From: Typhlomys cinereus
Lineage: Eukaryota > Chordata > Mammalia > Rodentia > Platacanthomyidae
Reading direction: 5' to 3'
DNA: 64,000 bases
NCBI GenBank assembly: GCA_023101885.1
Contig: JALPQD010000361.1
Span: forward strand, 19,057 to 83,056
Shown: positions 52,581-63,470 of the stretch, piece after piece
Layout: every line of letters begins with the position of its first letter
Numbering within the stretch: the first letter of the stretch is position 1
Made by a program: the position numbers and the translations under genes
The notes under the pieces: model-generated
Told to the model about the DNA's origin: nothing
The model's database searches: none
The model's input: only the letters and a program-made list of their open reading frames with translations

Positions 52581-54041
52581 TTGGGATGGTGAAGACCGTT
52601 GTGATGGGCCATTTTCCCAAGGGACCCTGGACAGGTCTGCAGAGTCCAAGCAGGGGTTTGAGAAGAAGGGGGTGCGCGTGTGCCTCGCTAGCAGTGGACA
52701 CTGTGCCCAAGTGCCCACAGGCAGCAGACGGCCCAGGCCAGTACACAGTCAGTGTGGGGCAGGCGTGAGATACATCACAGTGGGTTGCTGGGACAGTTAG
52801 AGACACACATTGCGCTGCCCTGGAGGGTGATGGACCAGTGCATGCAAATGTTCACCTCCCTTCTTCCCTAAGCACCCTGAACCCCGTCCTCGCGACTCGC
52901 TGCTGGCCCGAGCAGGGCACAGCGACGTTGTGCCAGTTCTGCATCGTCTGTGGGTCACGTAACCGTGTGTGTGACTTAGATATGCTCGACAACAGAAGCA
53001 CCGAGATGCCCAGAACCCGGCAGAGCTGCTGCCCCCCAGATCAAGAGATGCCAGGAGCCCACGGGAGGTAGAGGCCCCAGCTCGCCAAGTGGAGTGCGAG
53101 GGCCACCATAGCCCCGTTCACTGAATGCACCATGTCCTCCAGCATGGCCGAGAAGCCTCAATCAGGCCGTGGGCAGCTGCGACAGGAAGCCGATGGTGTG
53201 CACGTAGAGGATGAGAAGGCGCAGGGGCAGAGACCCCGTGTGCGCCGTGGTGACGTCCAGCATGGCAAACAGCTGGTCTCGGGGCTGGAAGTCGACGTCG
53301 CCCGCCCGTCAGAGCCTCGATCAGCATGGTCTTCCCTGGCACGCATAGTGGTGAGGCCCTTGTGTGCGCCCCTCCCAGTCTACCCTACGCCACCAAGGAC
53401 AGACGCCATATGTGCCGGGGATACCAGCTCCCCTTGCCACTCACCAGAGTTAGTGTAGCCCCCCATGGAGACCACCGGGAAGTCCTGCCGGGCGTGCAGC
53501 TTGTGTAGCACAAGACGTTTGGTGCGCAGATGCTGCCTGGCCGCCTTCTCCCTCAGTAGGCGCTGCTGCAGCTGCGCAAAGGACTCCCCTGCAGAGGCCA
53601 TGAAACATCAGTGGGGATGTGGGGGCGCAGCACACAGCATACAAAGACATGGCACTGAAGACTCCCTGCAGAATGTACGGCCCCGCTTCCTCGGGGGCCC
53701 CCCCCCTCGGCGCCCTGTCTGTATTGGCTCAAAGCCGCGCTGCTGTCTGGACACTGCAAGGCCACCCACATGGGAGCCCGTGAAGCACAGAGAACCCTTT
53801 GCCTGGGATAAAGTGGAGCTGGAGGGGGCGTCTCCTTGGGCAGTCGGCAGAGCTCAACAGAGGCCCCTTAGGATGTGTCTATAGCAACCCCAGTGCCTGT
53901 TCTGCGGCCTCACTGAGTGGGTGCAAGTCCCCATTGAGCCCTCCACTGGACACCCCCCCTCCCCCCGCGGCCCCACAGCTCTGCTGGGCTGGTGTCTCAT
54001 CTGACACTGACGTCCCCTAATTCATATCTGAAAACGACCAC

Positions 54042-54453
54042 TGTTGCAGTCTGCCTGCATAGTTGCTGATAAATGACATCACACAGCTTAAGGGAACAAG
54101 GAGTTTCCTTTCTTACAACAGTCTGGTTACAGTTCTTAGTCCAGCTTGACGGGACAGCACGCACCAACACCAGGGCTGAGGGAACTGGCCACCATAACGG
54201 CTGAGAGATGGACAATCCTTACTTGCCAGACCAGCATGTCTGGCCAAGTATACAGAAGGATGCCCACTCTCTTAACCAGCTCTTATGATTTATCCAGGGC
54301 CTAATCCCACCCACCATGGGCTGGGTCTTCCCCAGCAGCCAGACAATCTCCTTCAGGTTTGCTCTGGGCTTAACTCAACCATCAACTCTCTACAACTGTG
54401 CCCAGAGCTCAAACTCTCAAGAGTCAAGTTGACACCTGTGCTTAACTATGACA
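54042..54453 (-). mobile_element. Solo LTR with perfect 5-bp target duplication, in a GTPBP6 intron
   Basis: On the plus strand it runs from TGTTGCAGTCTGCC to AACTATGACA, the reverse complement of the 28102/30282 family. It is flanked by ACCAC on both sides (54037-54041 and 54454-54458). The 5-bp duplication and TG...CA ends prove this family is an LTR. Confidence 0.88.
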
Positions 54454-54639
54454 ACCACCAAGGCCGTGGGAACAGTTGGCAGCGGTGGTATACTGGGATG
54501 TCATGAGGTTATGGGATGGAACATGGGCCAGAGTGCATCCAGTCTAAGACCCCCACAGGAAGCTGGTCTTAGGACTCCTCCCTCCATGAACTGCTCTCGT
54601 GGACTCAACGGTTCTTCCGTTCCTGAGCACCAGTGAGTC

Positions 54640-54900
54640 CATCACACACTTGCACATCAATGCGTTCACTGAAGAGGCCACACATCCATTCATAGGATAT
54701 AGGTGAATGGACCACGCCTTAGGACCAGCCCATCAACACGTTCATGTGAATGGGCCACGCATCCATTCATAGAAACGGATGAATAGTCCATCCGTTCATA
54801 GAAATGATGAATGGTCAATCCATTCAACCAGCAGATTAGTGCATGGTGGACCAGCAGACCAGACCAGTCATGAACCAGCACCTCCATCCATTCCTACGAG
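54640..54900. repeat. Degenerate ATCCATTCATAG repeat
   Basis: Imperfect repeats of CATCCATTCATAGAAA and GATGAATGG words in a GTPBP6 intron. Confidence 0.7.
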
Positions 54901-55919
54901 TGTGCCATTCATGCACTGACGGGCATCAATGTGAGCGCTCCAGTGCCAGGATAGGTAACACCTGGGGGTGTGGCACACACACCCGTAACAGCCATACTCT
55001 GGGACAGTGCAGGAGTGATTGCGCTTTTTCACCACTGCTTAGTCCAAGGTCACGTGACACCCCACGTGTCTGACACAAGGAGGTCAGGTGGGCTGTAGCT
55101 GACACCACGCCCCTCCCTCCCCTGGTCACAGGCTACATTACCACATGGTCACCTCACCTGACCCCATGATGTAGCGGGAGTGCCGGCCTTGCTGGTCTTG
55201 CTGGCTGGGGCTGCGTCTCAGGTTGGACCTGCCATTGAAAGGGGGGATCTTTCTGCCCACACACAGGGCCTTCCGCCAGAGCCACATCGCCCCAAGAAGG
55301 CCACTGGGGTGCTTGGCTGGAGGCACTAGAGGGAAAGAAGGAGGGGGTCGGGAGGTGGGACAGCTTCCAGACAGAGGTCAGTTCTCACAGGAGGACAGAC
55401 CACCAGGCACGTGAAGGGGGGCTACCCGAGCAGGGCACCCTGGGATGAGGGTGCTGCAGCCTTGTGTCCTGCCAGGGTACCAGGGTACCTGAGGAGCGTG
55501 ATCTCAACCGGCGCCATCTGCAGCCTGGCCTCTCTGGTGCGGGCGTTGTGGCGGAAAATGTGCAGCACGATGCAGAAGCAATCAAACACCTCCACGCCCC
55601 AGGCAGCCTCCAGCTCTTCTGCAAAGCACAGCACGGGTGCAGAGCCATGAGGGGTCACCGCTGAGAGTCACGGCTGCAGTCGCTGTCCTGCATGACCCAC
55701 CCACTCACACAGGCGATGTGGATGCACCCTGGTTGGGGCAACCATCTTGTCCATGTTCAGGAAGACCGAGGTGACTTCTGGAGACCCTCTGATTGTCTCT
55801 GGGGGACAGAAGAGATGTGTCTCAGGGACCAGTGCCCTGTGGGCTCTGCCTTGGTGGGCTGCACACAGAGAAGTGGTAGGATGTACGGCTGTCCTCAGCA
55901 GCCTATGTGTATACATGCC

Positions 55920-56310
55920 TGTGATAGTTAAGTCTGGGTGTCAACTTGACACACCCAGTATTAACTAAGAGGGGCTGAGACCACATCTGCAAGGATCAAC
56001 TGAGACCATCTGAAAGGATTATACCCACCCTAGATCCTATCAAAACCTCCAAAGATCTCATAGGATCCTCCCAGTACTGCATCATATAAAAAGGAGCCAC
56101 CAAAGAGATGCTTCTTGTAGCTGTGCTAGGAATTGCTCTTCTTTCCAGCTGCCCAGTTTCTTCGACTCTCTAGCCTAAAGACTCTAGGAATTCTCCAGCC
56201 TTCAGCCATCACCCACTTGACTACCGAACTGAGCAGCTACTGGCAGCCTTCGTCCGACTACCTGGGCCATATCTGTAAGCCAACTCGATAAATCTCTTAT
56301 ATTATATATT
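55920..56310 (+). mobile_element. LTR, ERVL/MLT2-like, in a GTPBP6 intron
   Basis: Begins TGTGATAGTTAAGTCTGGGTG and resembles the element at 12937 along its first half (TGTCAACTTGACAC, AACTAAGA, ATATAAAAAGGAGCCACC). It carries GATAAATCTCTTATATTATATA near 56287, typical of the ends of MLT2-type LTRs. The 3' end is truncated or blurred by a CA repeat. Confidence 0.7.
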
Positions 56311-56989
56311 CACACTGTATGCGCATGCACACACACACATGAATGATGTGAATATCCAAGCACAGCACAGTGGGGAATCAGCGTCCACTTGAGCTGCAGG
56401 TGCCTCACACTGGGTGAAATCTAAGAAAACAGGAAATCTAAGAGACTTGGGGTCCACTCAAAGCTCTAGAGACCAAGACAGGCTGTATCGACTACCCCCA
56501 ATGAATCTTCTCTGTCACACATAACCAGCCCTGGAAGCCTTGGGGTCCCTGGGAACCCCATCAGCCCCAGGAGCCCCCAGTCTCCATGGCCAGTTCTCAA
56601 GGCCCTTGACTGTGTCACCCTCATCCACCTCTGAGGGTGGGGAGACTGTTGGCACCTCATGGGGCATCATCCTCACAGGCCCTGGGTACAGGAGCTGCCA
56701 CCACCTTGGCCTGTCCTGGCTGTTCTGCGGGCAGCAGACAACAGCGCAATAGAGGACCATGCACACTCCACTGCCCAGCCGTCCAGAGTGTGCACCAGTG
56801 CCGTTGCCTCCGCCACCTGACACTCGGCTCTGGGGACAAAGGGAGCTCTGGGGGTGACATTCCTGACCCCGAGGTCTGCCCTGCCCCTGGCCCCTCTGCA
56901 GAGAAGCTCTCCGGGTATGATTCTCAAGGGCCACCTGCAGACCCCTGGGATACAGGTGACAAGAGGAACGGGAAAGGGTCCGCGGAGAG

Positions 56990-57530
56990 TGCATGGTCCT
57001 GCCTGGAGGGGGCGGCCGTGCGTGGTCCTGCCTGGAGGGAGGGGGCAGCCGTGCGCGGTCCTGTTGGAGGGACGGGGCAGCCGTGCGCGGTCCTGCCCGG
57101 AGGGAGGGAGCAGCCGTGCGCGGTCGTGCACGGAGGGAGGGGGCAGCCGTGCGCGGTCCTGCCTGGAGGGACGGGGCAGCCGTGCGCGGTCCCGCCCGGA
57201 GGGAGGGGGCAGCCGTGCGCGGTCCTGCATGGAGGGAGGGTGCGCGGTCCCGCATGGAGGGAGGGTGCGCGGTCCCGCATGGAGGGAGGGTGCGCGGTCC
57301 CGCCTGGAGGGAGGGTGCGCGGTCCTGCATGGAGGGGGCAGCCGTGTGCGATCCTGTTGGAGAGGGCAGCCGTGCGCGGTCCTGTTGGAGGGGGCAGCCG
57401 TGCGCGGTCCTGCATGGAGGGGGCAGCCGTGCGCGGTCCTGCATGGAGGGGGCAGCCGTGCGCGGTCCTGCATGGACGGGGCAGCCGTGCGCGGTCCTGT
57501 TGGAGGGGGCAGTCGTGCCTGCAGGGACCC
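56990..57530. repeat. GC-rich minisatellite, CAGCCGTGCGCGGTCCTG units
   Basis: About 17 units of 25-36 bp combining GTGCGCGGTCCTG with GGAGGGGGCAGCC, in the GTPBP6 5' intron region. Open frames of 219-457 codons on both strands derive from it. It is CpG-rich and may be methylated or unstable. Confidence 0.92.
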
Positions 57531-57699
57531 CCGCGCACAAGCACACTGCAAGCCAGGGCAGGTGGCTGGGCCCCGCCTCGCAAACCCTCTCTGCCAACCC
57601 CTGCAAGCCTCTGCCGGTCATCCTAAACTGACGGCTCTGGCCCCGCCCCGCAGGCTCCGCCCTTCCTCAGGAAACCCTCGCCCTCCTCCGTGCCCTGCC

Positions 57700-58030
57700 C
57701 CCCCAAGAATCCCGCCCCTTCCGGCGTCCGGGCCCTCACCTCCTCCCAGTACCCCGCCCTCAGTGCCTCTCCCTGGTCCCGCTCCTTCCGGCGTCTCTGC
57801 CCTCAGATCCTCCCTCGCGTCCCGCCCCTTCCGGCGTCCCTGCCCTCAGATCCTTCCTCGCGTCCCGCCCCTTCCGACGTCCGTGCCCGCAGATCATCTT
57901 TCTTGTCCCGCCCCTTCCGGTGTCCATGACCTCTGTTCGTCTCTTGTCCCGCCCCTTCCGGCGTCCCTGCCCTCAGATCATTCCTCGCGTCCCGCCCGCT
58001 CCGGTGTCCCTGACCTCTGTTCGTCTCCTC
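57700..58030. repeat. Promoter-proximal minisatellite with ETS-type cores
   Basis: About seven imperfect units of roughly 41-45 bp with CCCGCCCCTTCCGGCGTCC followed by TGCCCTCAGATC or TGACCTCTGTTCGTCTC. The core CTTCCGG (CCGGAAG on the gene strand) is the ETS/GABP consensus; exact copies occur near 57719, 57785, 57831, 57919 and 57957, with an isolated one near 58106. Some units also copy the probable end of GTPBP6 exon 1 and its splice donor (ACAGAG|GTCAGG on the minus strand). Confidence 0.85.
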
Positions 58031-58400
58031 GTCGTCTTCCTCTTCGGGCACCTCCCAGCCAAAGCAGACGCCTCGGGCACGGCCCGCCGTCCCTCCCTCG
58101 AACCCTTCCGGCGTCTCGGGTCCCCGAGCCGCAGCCCCGGGCGGACGGTGGCCGGCAGGGCCCACGTGGCGCGGCATCGGACCGCCCCGTGCAGCCGCCT
58201 GGCTTCCCATTGGCCGGTCGCTCGTGATTGGGTTGTGGGCGGGGCCAGCAGGCCCTTGGCCTGAGCGGGGCTGTGGGGCGGGCAGAGCGTGGCTCACCCG
58301 GGAATTGGGCGTTGGAGTCCGTCCTGGCTTTCCTGGCCTGAGAGTGCGGCGGCTCGGTCACCCTAGACCACCGCGAGTCTCAGCAAGGGTAGAGGGTCCT
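58031..58400 (-). promoter_or_regulatory. GTPBP6: CpG island at the GTPBP6 5' end
   Basis: Very GC- and CpG-rich sequence over the putative first exon and upstream region. A CCAAT-type motif on the gene strand (GGCCAATGGGAAG) appears at 58204-58216, with another CCAAT in ACCCAATCACG at 58225-58235. No TATA box is seen, consistent with a CpG-island promoter. The open frames are composition effects. Confidence 0.7.
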
Positions 58401-59637
58401 CGGAATCCCAGCTTCTGTTCTCAGTTTTTAATACTGGAAGTCTTGAATTGAAAGGTTCTTTTGAAGTGTCTGTAGAAAACCTGGGGTGCTCTCGGGAAGG
58501 AAGGGCCCGGCTTCATGAGCCTTCCCCTCTCCCCAGACCCCCACTTCCGTGGGTCTGCACATGCCATTACTTCTCTCTGTAATTGTCTGACTTCTTGCAG
58601 CAAAAGTTTTAGACGCCTTATTCTGGGGGTGTCCCTAGGAGCCTCAGAATCCAGGCATGCATGGCCTGTACCCGGGAAATATTGGTGGGCCAGGCACCGC
58701 GGAAAGACAGGGCGTGCCCGCGAGGGAAGGGTTAGGGTTAGGGTGTCAGCCCAAGTCATTGCGAGTGCTGGAAACCACCTTTCTGTACTCGGCATGATAT
58801 CAAAGAATTAGAAAGTAATCGCAGAGCCCCTGGCTGTGGCGTTACAATCATGCAGCCGCAAGCAGTGGAAGAATTGCCCAGGTGTGATTGGAAGACACTT
58901 CACAGGGAGCTGGCGTGTGCGGGTGACCCAGCCCTCTGTAGCCCACCCTGTGTCTGCAGGCCTGGGACGTCCCCTGCTCACCTGTGAACACACAACTCCC
59001 CTGGTGCTGGGGGGCAGGAGGGGCCGGCCCCCCACCCATTGCCAGTGTCTGTCCCCAGGCCATCAGCTGCCTCTGCCTTGGGAGGAGTGTCCGGGCCAGT
59101 AAGCAAGCAACCATGAACTCTCGTTCAGCCTTCACCTGTGGCCATGAGGATGGACACGGGGGTGGGGGGTTGGGGGGTGTCGCGACTTCCTTGTCACACC
59201 TGGGGTCGTTCCCATAGACCCTCCAACTGGAAGAGAAGGTGCAGCCTTCCCCAGGGTAGAGCCCTCCTCCCCCACACACTTTAGTGCTACTTTGTGTCAA
59301 CAGCAGCAGTGGGTCTGCTCGTGCGTGTTTTGTCACATGGAACTCAGAGAGGGTGCCCACACCCAGGGGCACACACAGCACAGAATCCCTACTTTGGCAG
59401 GTCCCAGCGTGACAAGCTGAGGTGAATCTAAAGATGGTGTCTGACTTGCAGACTGCAATGCACCCACCTGCAGTGTCTTGGGGAGAGCCAGACCCCCCCC
59501 TCCTGCAGATTACCTCGGGTCCTGGGTGGATGTCTCAGTACCTGTGATCCCGGGGCTGCCCGAGGCTCACGCTGTGTGCCTTCATGATGGTAATGCACTC
59601 TGATCTACTTGACAGTCTCCTGCCATGACGCACAGCT
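58401..59637. other. Intergenic with an interstitial telomeric motif
   Basis: No gene is supported. A run of GGGTTAGGGTTAGGG lies at 58729-58744, in the opposite orientation to the chromosome-end repeats. The rest is unique GC-rich sequence with open frames to about 177 codons and no recognised domain. Confidence 0.5.
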
Positions 59638-59712
59638 TGGGGCTCAGTTGGTAAAGTGCGCGCTGGGCAGGCCAGAGCCCTGACTTCCATGCCAACACTC
59701 CCTAAGCCTGGG
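59638..59712 (+). mobile_element. ID-like tRNA-derived SINE fragment
   Basis: GGGGCTCAGTTGGTAAAGTGC followed by CAGGCCAGAGCCCTGACTTCC matches the arrangement of rodent ID-type SINE heads (a degenerate A box then a decayed B box). No A-tail is obvious. Confidence 0.6.
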
Positions 59713-62273
59713 CACAGCCAGGCCCCAACCTGAGGAGGACCTAGATTCAGCGTCATCCCTGAGTACCTATGCAGCTCTAGGCTGATGCACGTAACACCCA
59801 CCCTGACTCACAGGAAGCTGTTGTGTGCAGAGCGGACACCTCGAACCCGCGACCCTCACAGCTGAGGGAGAAGGGCTTCCACTGAGTGTGCCCCTGGGGG
59901 GCTATGATGTCTGCTGGCCCCAGGAAAAGGCAGGGGGTGTGTCTGGACCCCTCTGGGACATGGGACTCACTCTGTGCACTGTGACTCATCCTTGTCCTAG
60001 AAGGACACCGGTTCCCACGCTGTCCTGTCCCCACACTGTGGCTGGCCTCTGGGTCGCTCCCGAACTCCCAGGTCAAATGCAGAGATGCAGGACATGGGGT
60101 GGCAGATGACGGGCACAGCCCCATCCCTGACTGTTGGGAGACAGAATGTGATCCATGCTGCATTGGGAAGTCGGGTGAACGCACGGCATCCTGTCCCAAG
60201 GTTGACCCCAGGGGCACGGAAGCATCCCGTGTACGTGACATCGCGCTCGTGACCACATCTTCCAGGTGTGGGGAGGACACGGGGCACAGCCTGCCCTGTG
60301 CGCGTCACGGCTGACGTGGCGCTGTAGATGGGATGTCACACCAGCATCCCCACAGAGCCCTGCATGCCCAGCGTTTCTCAGAACACCCTGTCCCTGGATC
60401 CACCATATCTCATCCCAGGTGCCACTGTATGCTGGGGTCCCAAGGGTCCCAGGTGAGAAGGATGTAAGCAGGGGTCCCCTGGTCTAAAGCGGGCTGTCTT
60501 GGGGTGAGGGTCAGGGGACAGGAGCTCCTGAGGTTATACGGCTGATGTGTCCCTGTATGTGTGTGTGCATGTCTCTGTATTTGTGTCTGTGTACATCTCG
60601 TGCGTGAGTGCTGCATTGTGGCAAAGGGGTGTAGCCAATGCCAGTCTCAAGGAACAGCAGGCATCGCCATGTGGAGTTGACGTCATCAAATGCAGGAGCA
60701 GCTCATGCTGGGTTACAGGGTCACCTTGGCATCGTGGTAGGGCACCTGAGGGCCAACTCTGTTCTGCTCTGGCCAGGGTCCCTGACCCCCTTGGGTGCTG
60801 TCAGACATCCTACTGAGGAACATCAGCCCTGTGGTGCCACCAGACACCCTACCATGGACACCCGCCCCACGTGGACGCCACACGCCCAGCCGCATGTACA
60901 GCACCTGCAGCACTTGGCCATGCAGGGACATATGCTAGGGCTGGGGGGTCTGGCCTGGGGTACAGGCACCCCAAGGTCACATCTAGGCCCCAGGGCAAGC
61001 TGGCCTGTGTGGCAGAACATCCCTTGCCAACTCCTTATGCCGGGCCGTGTCGTGAGCACTCAGCTGCTGTGGGTGTGTCTTTCCAATGTCCATCGCTCCC
61101 TGTATTCGGTATCTGTGTTGACTGGAAGTACCTTGCTCCCAGCATCTGTGTGTCACCTGGAAGCACCCAGTGCTCAGTACCTGTTGGTTGGAAGCACCCT
61201 GCTCTTGGTATTTGTCAGCTGCAAGCACCCTGCTCTCAGTACCTGTTAGCAGAAACATCCTGCTCTCAGAAACATCCTGATGTCGGCAGAAGTACTCTGC
61301 TCTCAGTACCTGACTGTTACAGAAGCATCCTGTTCTCAGTACTTGATGTCAGCTGGAAACTCCCACCTGCAGCACACTGAGGAGCAGTCTTCCCGTGGCT
61401 GTGTGGGCAGGGAGAGGGAGCCACGAGACAGCCCAAGCATGGCCACTATTTGTGGGCTGACCCCAGATGGCAACTTATACCCCATAGCAGGTGCTGGTGG
61501 GGGGCACGTGATGCCCCTGTGAACACAGCTGCGTGTGTGCTCAGGAGGCTGTGGCCCAGACAGGAGGGAGCCTTAGGTTCTTTTTCAGAAATACAAATGT
61601 GGCAGGCCCACTCTGTGGTCACGTGGCACAGGATGTCTCTGCAGTTCAGACCCATGGGGAGGCCCCAGCCTGTCATGTGGGGAGAATCGAGGCCAGGGAG
61701 TGAAGTCCCAAGCCAACCCATAGGTCATGGAATACCCCTCCTCCAAGGAGAACACAATGCTCGTCACAGGCCACCAGGGGCTCCCCAAAACTTTCTGGGG
61801 AGCAGTATGCCCAGGGCAAAGTCATTTGTTTGTGGGTGGCCCCTGGATCACAGGGTTCATGCTCGATGTATGGCCGGGTTGAGGACCTTGCGGGGAGTGG
61901 CTCTGAGCTTGGCCAAGGCCCTGGGGACCATCAAGGAAGGTTCTGGAGAAGCATCCACGTTGAATAAATAAAAATTTATCAGCATCCCGTACAAACATTT
62001 CACCCTGCACTCCACACAGCCGGGAGCCCTCCGCCAACTGGGCTGGGTGCAGAACAAGCTTGCTGTGTAGTCCCCAAGTGGCCCTGGGCAGTCACAGGTG
62101 TAGGTCCCATCTCCAGGGGCACTCACGGGGGCAGGGGTCATCTTTTGCACACGCATACTCCTATAGGTCCATGCCGCCCAGTGGGGACTGGGCTTCAAAG
62201 AAGGGCTCCACTTCTATTCCTACCTGAAGGGGAAGAGGCCGTGTGGACTGGGCCTCAGGGGGCGGGGCTGGAC
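59713..62273. other. Intergenic, with a degenerate ~40-bp repeat
   Basis: No gene is supported in these 2.5 kb. A loose repeat with GAAGCACCCTGCTCTCAGTA-type units runs through 61110-61350. TGTGTG words at 60550-60600 are a small simple repeat. Confidence 0.45.
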
Positions 62274-62988
62274 TGTCCCTGAAAGACCCAAAGTCTTTCA
62301 GTCAGGAATGAGGCCACTGAGAGAAAGACGAAGACCCTTCTCGCTGCAATAGCATGAGGTTTTATTTAACGACGCGGCGGGTGGCTCCAGTAACCTCTCA
62401 AGCAGGAGAGACTGAAGCGGCCCCTAGCAACGGAAGCAAGGGGTTTATAAAGGGGTTTTGAGTGGGGGTCTCGTTGGTGAGGAATTTTTGCAATGTCCAG
62501 GCCTCTACCTGCTTATGCTATTAACAGAATTTTCTTGCAAGACTTGTTTTCCCTAGGGCTGGTCATTCCCATCCCCAAGGGTTACAACTCCTTTTCCCAT
62601 CACCAGGGGTTTCAGGGCAGGGAAGGAAGTAGCAAGGTGCATAGTTTTAGACAATGGCTAGCAGTAGCCATGCTTGAATAGCTATGAGCAATAGCTAACT
62701 ACAGCTGTGCCTGGTCAGCTATGAGCAAATATCTACACTGTGGGCCTGGACTGGCCCGCTCTGTGAATTTTCTTTTTAGGGCAAGGGTCTTCCATCACAG
62801 TGGTCCCAAGGATGGGAGAAGCATGCACTGTAAGGCCTGGGGTCCTGCCCTGCCCCTGTCGGTCAGGCACAAGTATCCACTGACAATCATGACTGAGCCT
62901 TTGGGCACACCAGACTTGCTGGTGATGGCACCTCTGAGTAAGCCTGTGGGGATGGTCTCCCGGATGCAAGATGGCCAGGTAGGTGGGT
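62274..62988 (-). mobile_element. Probable LTR, minus strand
   Basis: On the minus strand a TATAAA near 62450 is followed about 75 bp later by AATAAA near 62375, and the sequence ends near GGGACA at 62274. This spacing fits the promoter and polyadenylation signals of a retroviral LTR. The 5' edge toward 62988 is uncertain and no target duplication was found. Confidence 0.55.
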
Positions 62989-63470
62989 GTGGGGTTTTCA
63001 GGCTTAAAGCTGCTGTCTGGAGAATGACACATTAGCATCTAAAATGGGCAGTTGTTAGGTAGATTCCTCCCTTTGAAAATTGAGTTTTGCCTCTTGTCTG
63101 CATAGACAATGACGGGCAAATTGTTCTCAGAAATGGTGAGGTTAAAACTTCCCCTTACAGTTCCTTCCCTATACATTTGAGATATGTTAATGCATTGACC
63201 AGTTAATGCTTTGAGATATTCATTGTCTATTCCCTTTTTTAGCAACTAAGTGTCATGGCTGCCTTTAATTCTACCTGGAGGCATCATGTCTGGTCCCACA
63301 CAACAAGTTGATGTCACTCCTGCCTTTTCTTTGTTAGCCGGAGTGTATACATTTTACATGATCCTGTAAAGAATTTGACCCTGATCTTCTTGATTGTTTT
63401 CTTATAAATACTCATGCATGCTACAATAAAATTGGCCTAAAATAGGCTTCCTCTGACCTAATGCCTGATC
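62989..63470 (+). mobile_element. Probable LTR, 5' part shared with 22274
   Basis: Begins TGTGGGGTTTTCAGGC. The first ~185 bp match 22274-22505 (GAATGACACATTAGCATC, GGCAGTTGTTAGG, TTGAGTTTTGCC). It then diverges and carries TTATAAATA near 63403 and AATAAAA near 63425. The 3' edge is approximate. Confidence 0.6.

Larger units (their letters stand above)
51380..58167 (-). pseudogene. GTPBP6: GTP-binding protein 6 gene, frame broken
   Basis: HflX-type GTPase of mitochondria, implicated in ribosome recycling. Minus-strand pieces in order: N-terminus (58167-58129, WALPATVRPGLRL); 56829-~56775 (QVAEATALVHTLDGW); 55798-55728; 55618-55489 (EAAWGVEVFD); 55228-55158 (RYIMGSG); 53588-53445 (QLQQRLLREK...GYTNSG); 53335-53122 (GKT of the P-loop, LFAMLDVT, IGFLSQLP); 51861-~51700 (DVSHPETELQKASVLSTLRGL, VHNQVDLV); ~51500-51380 (SALLGHRLEDLE). 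Most splice sites are intact. Breaks: the expected start codon reads ACG (58165-58167); about 25 residues after DGW are not found; the 55728/55618 junction is out of frame; exon 53122-53335 has a +1 and two -1 shifts (214 nt instead of 215); another shift near 51400; the last C-terminal exon is not seen. Either a pseudogene or repeated assembly indels. Confidence 0.8.

Noticed and set aside
56515..58227. GC-rich open frames of 219-457 codons on both strands
   Set aside because: They follow the GC-rich minisatellites; only short stretches matching GTPBP6 are supported, and those change frame.
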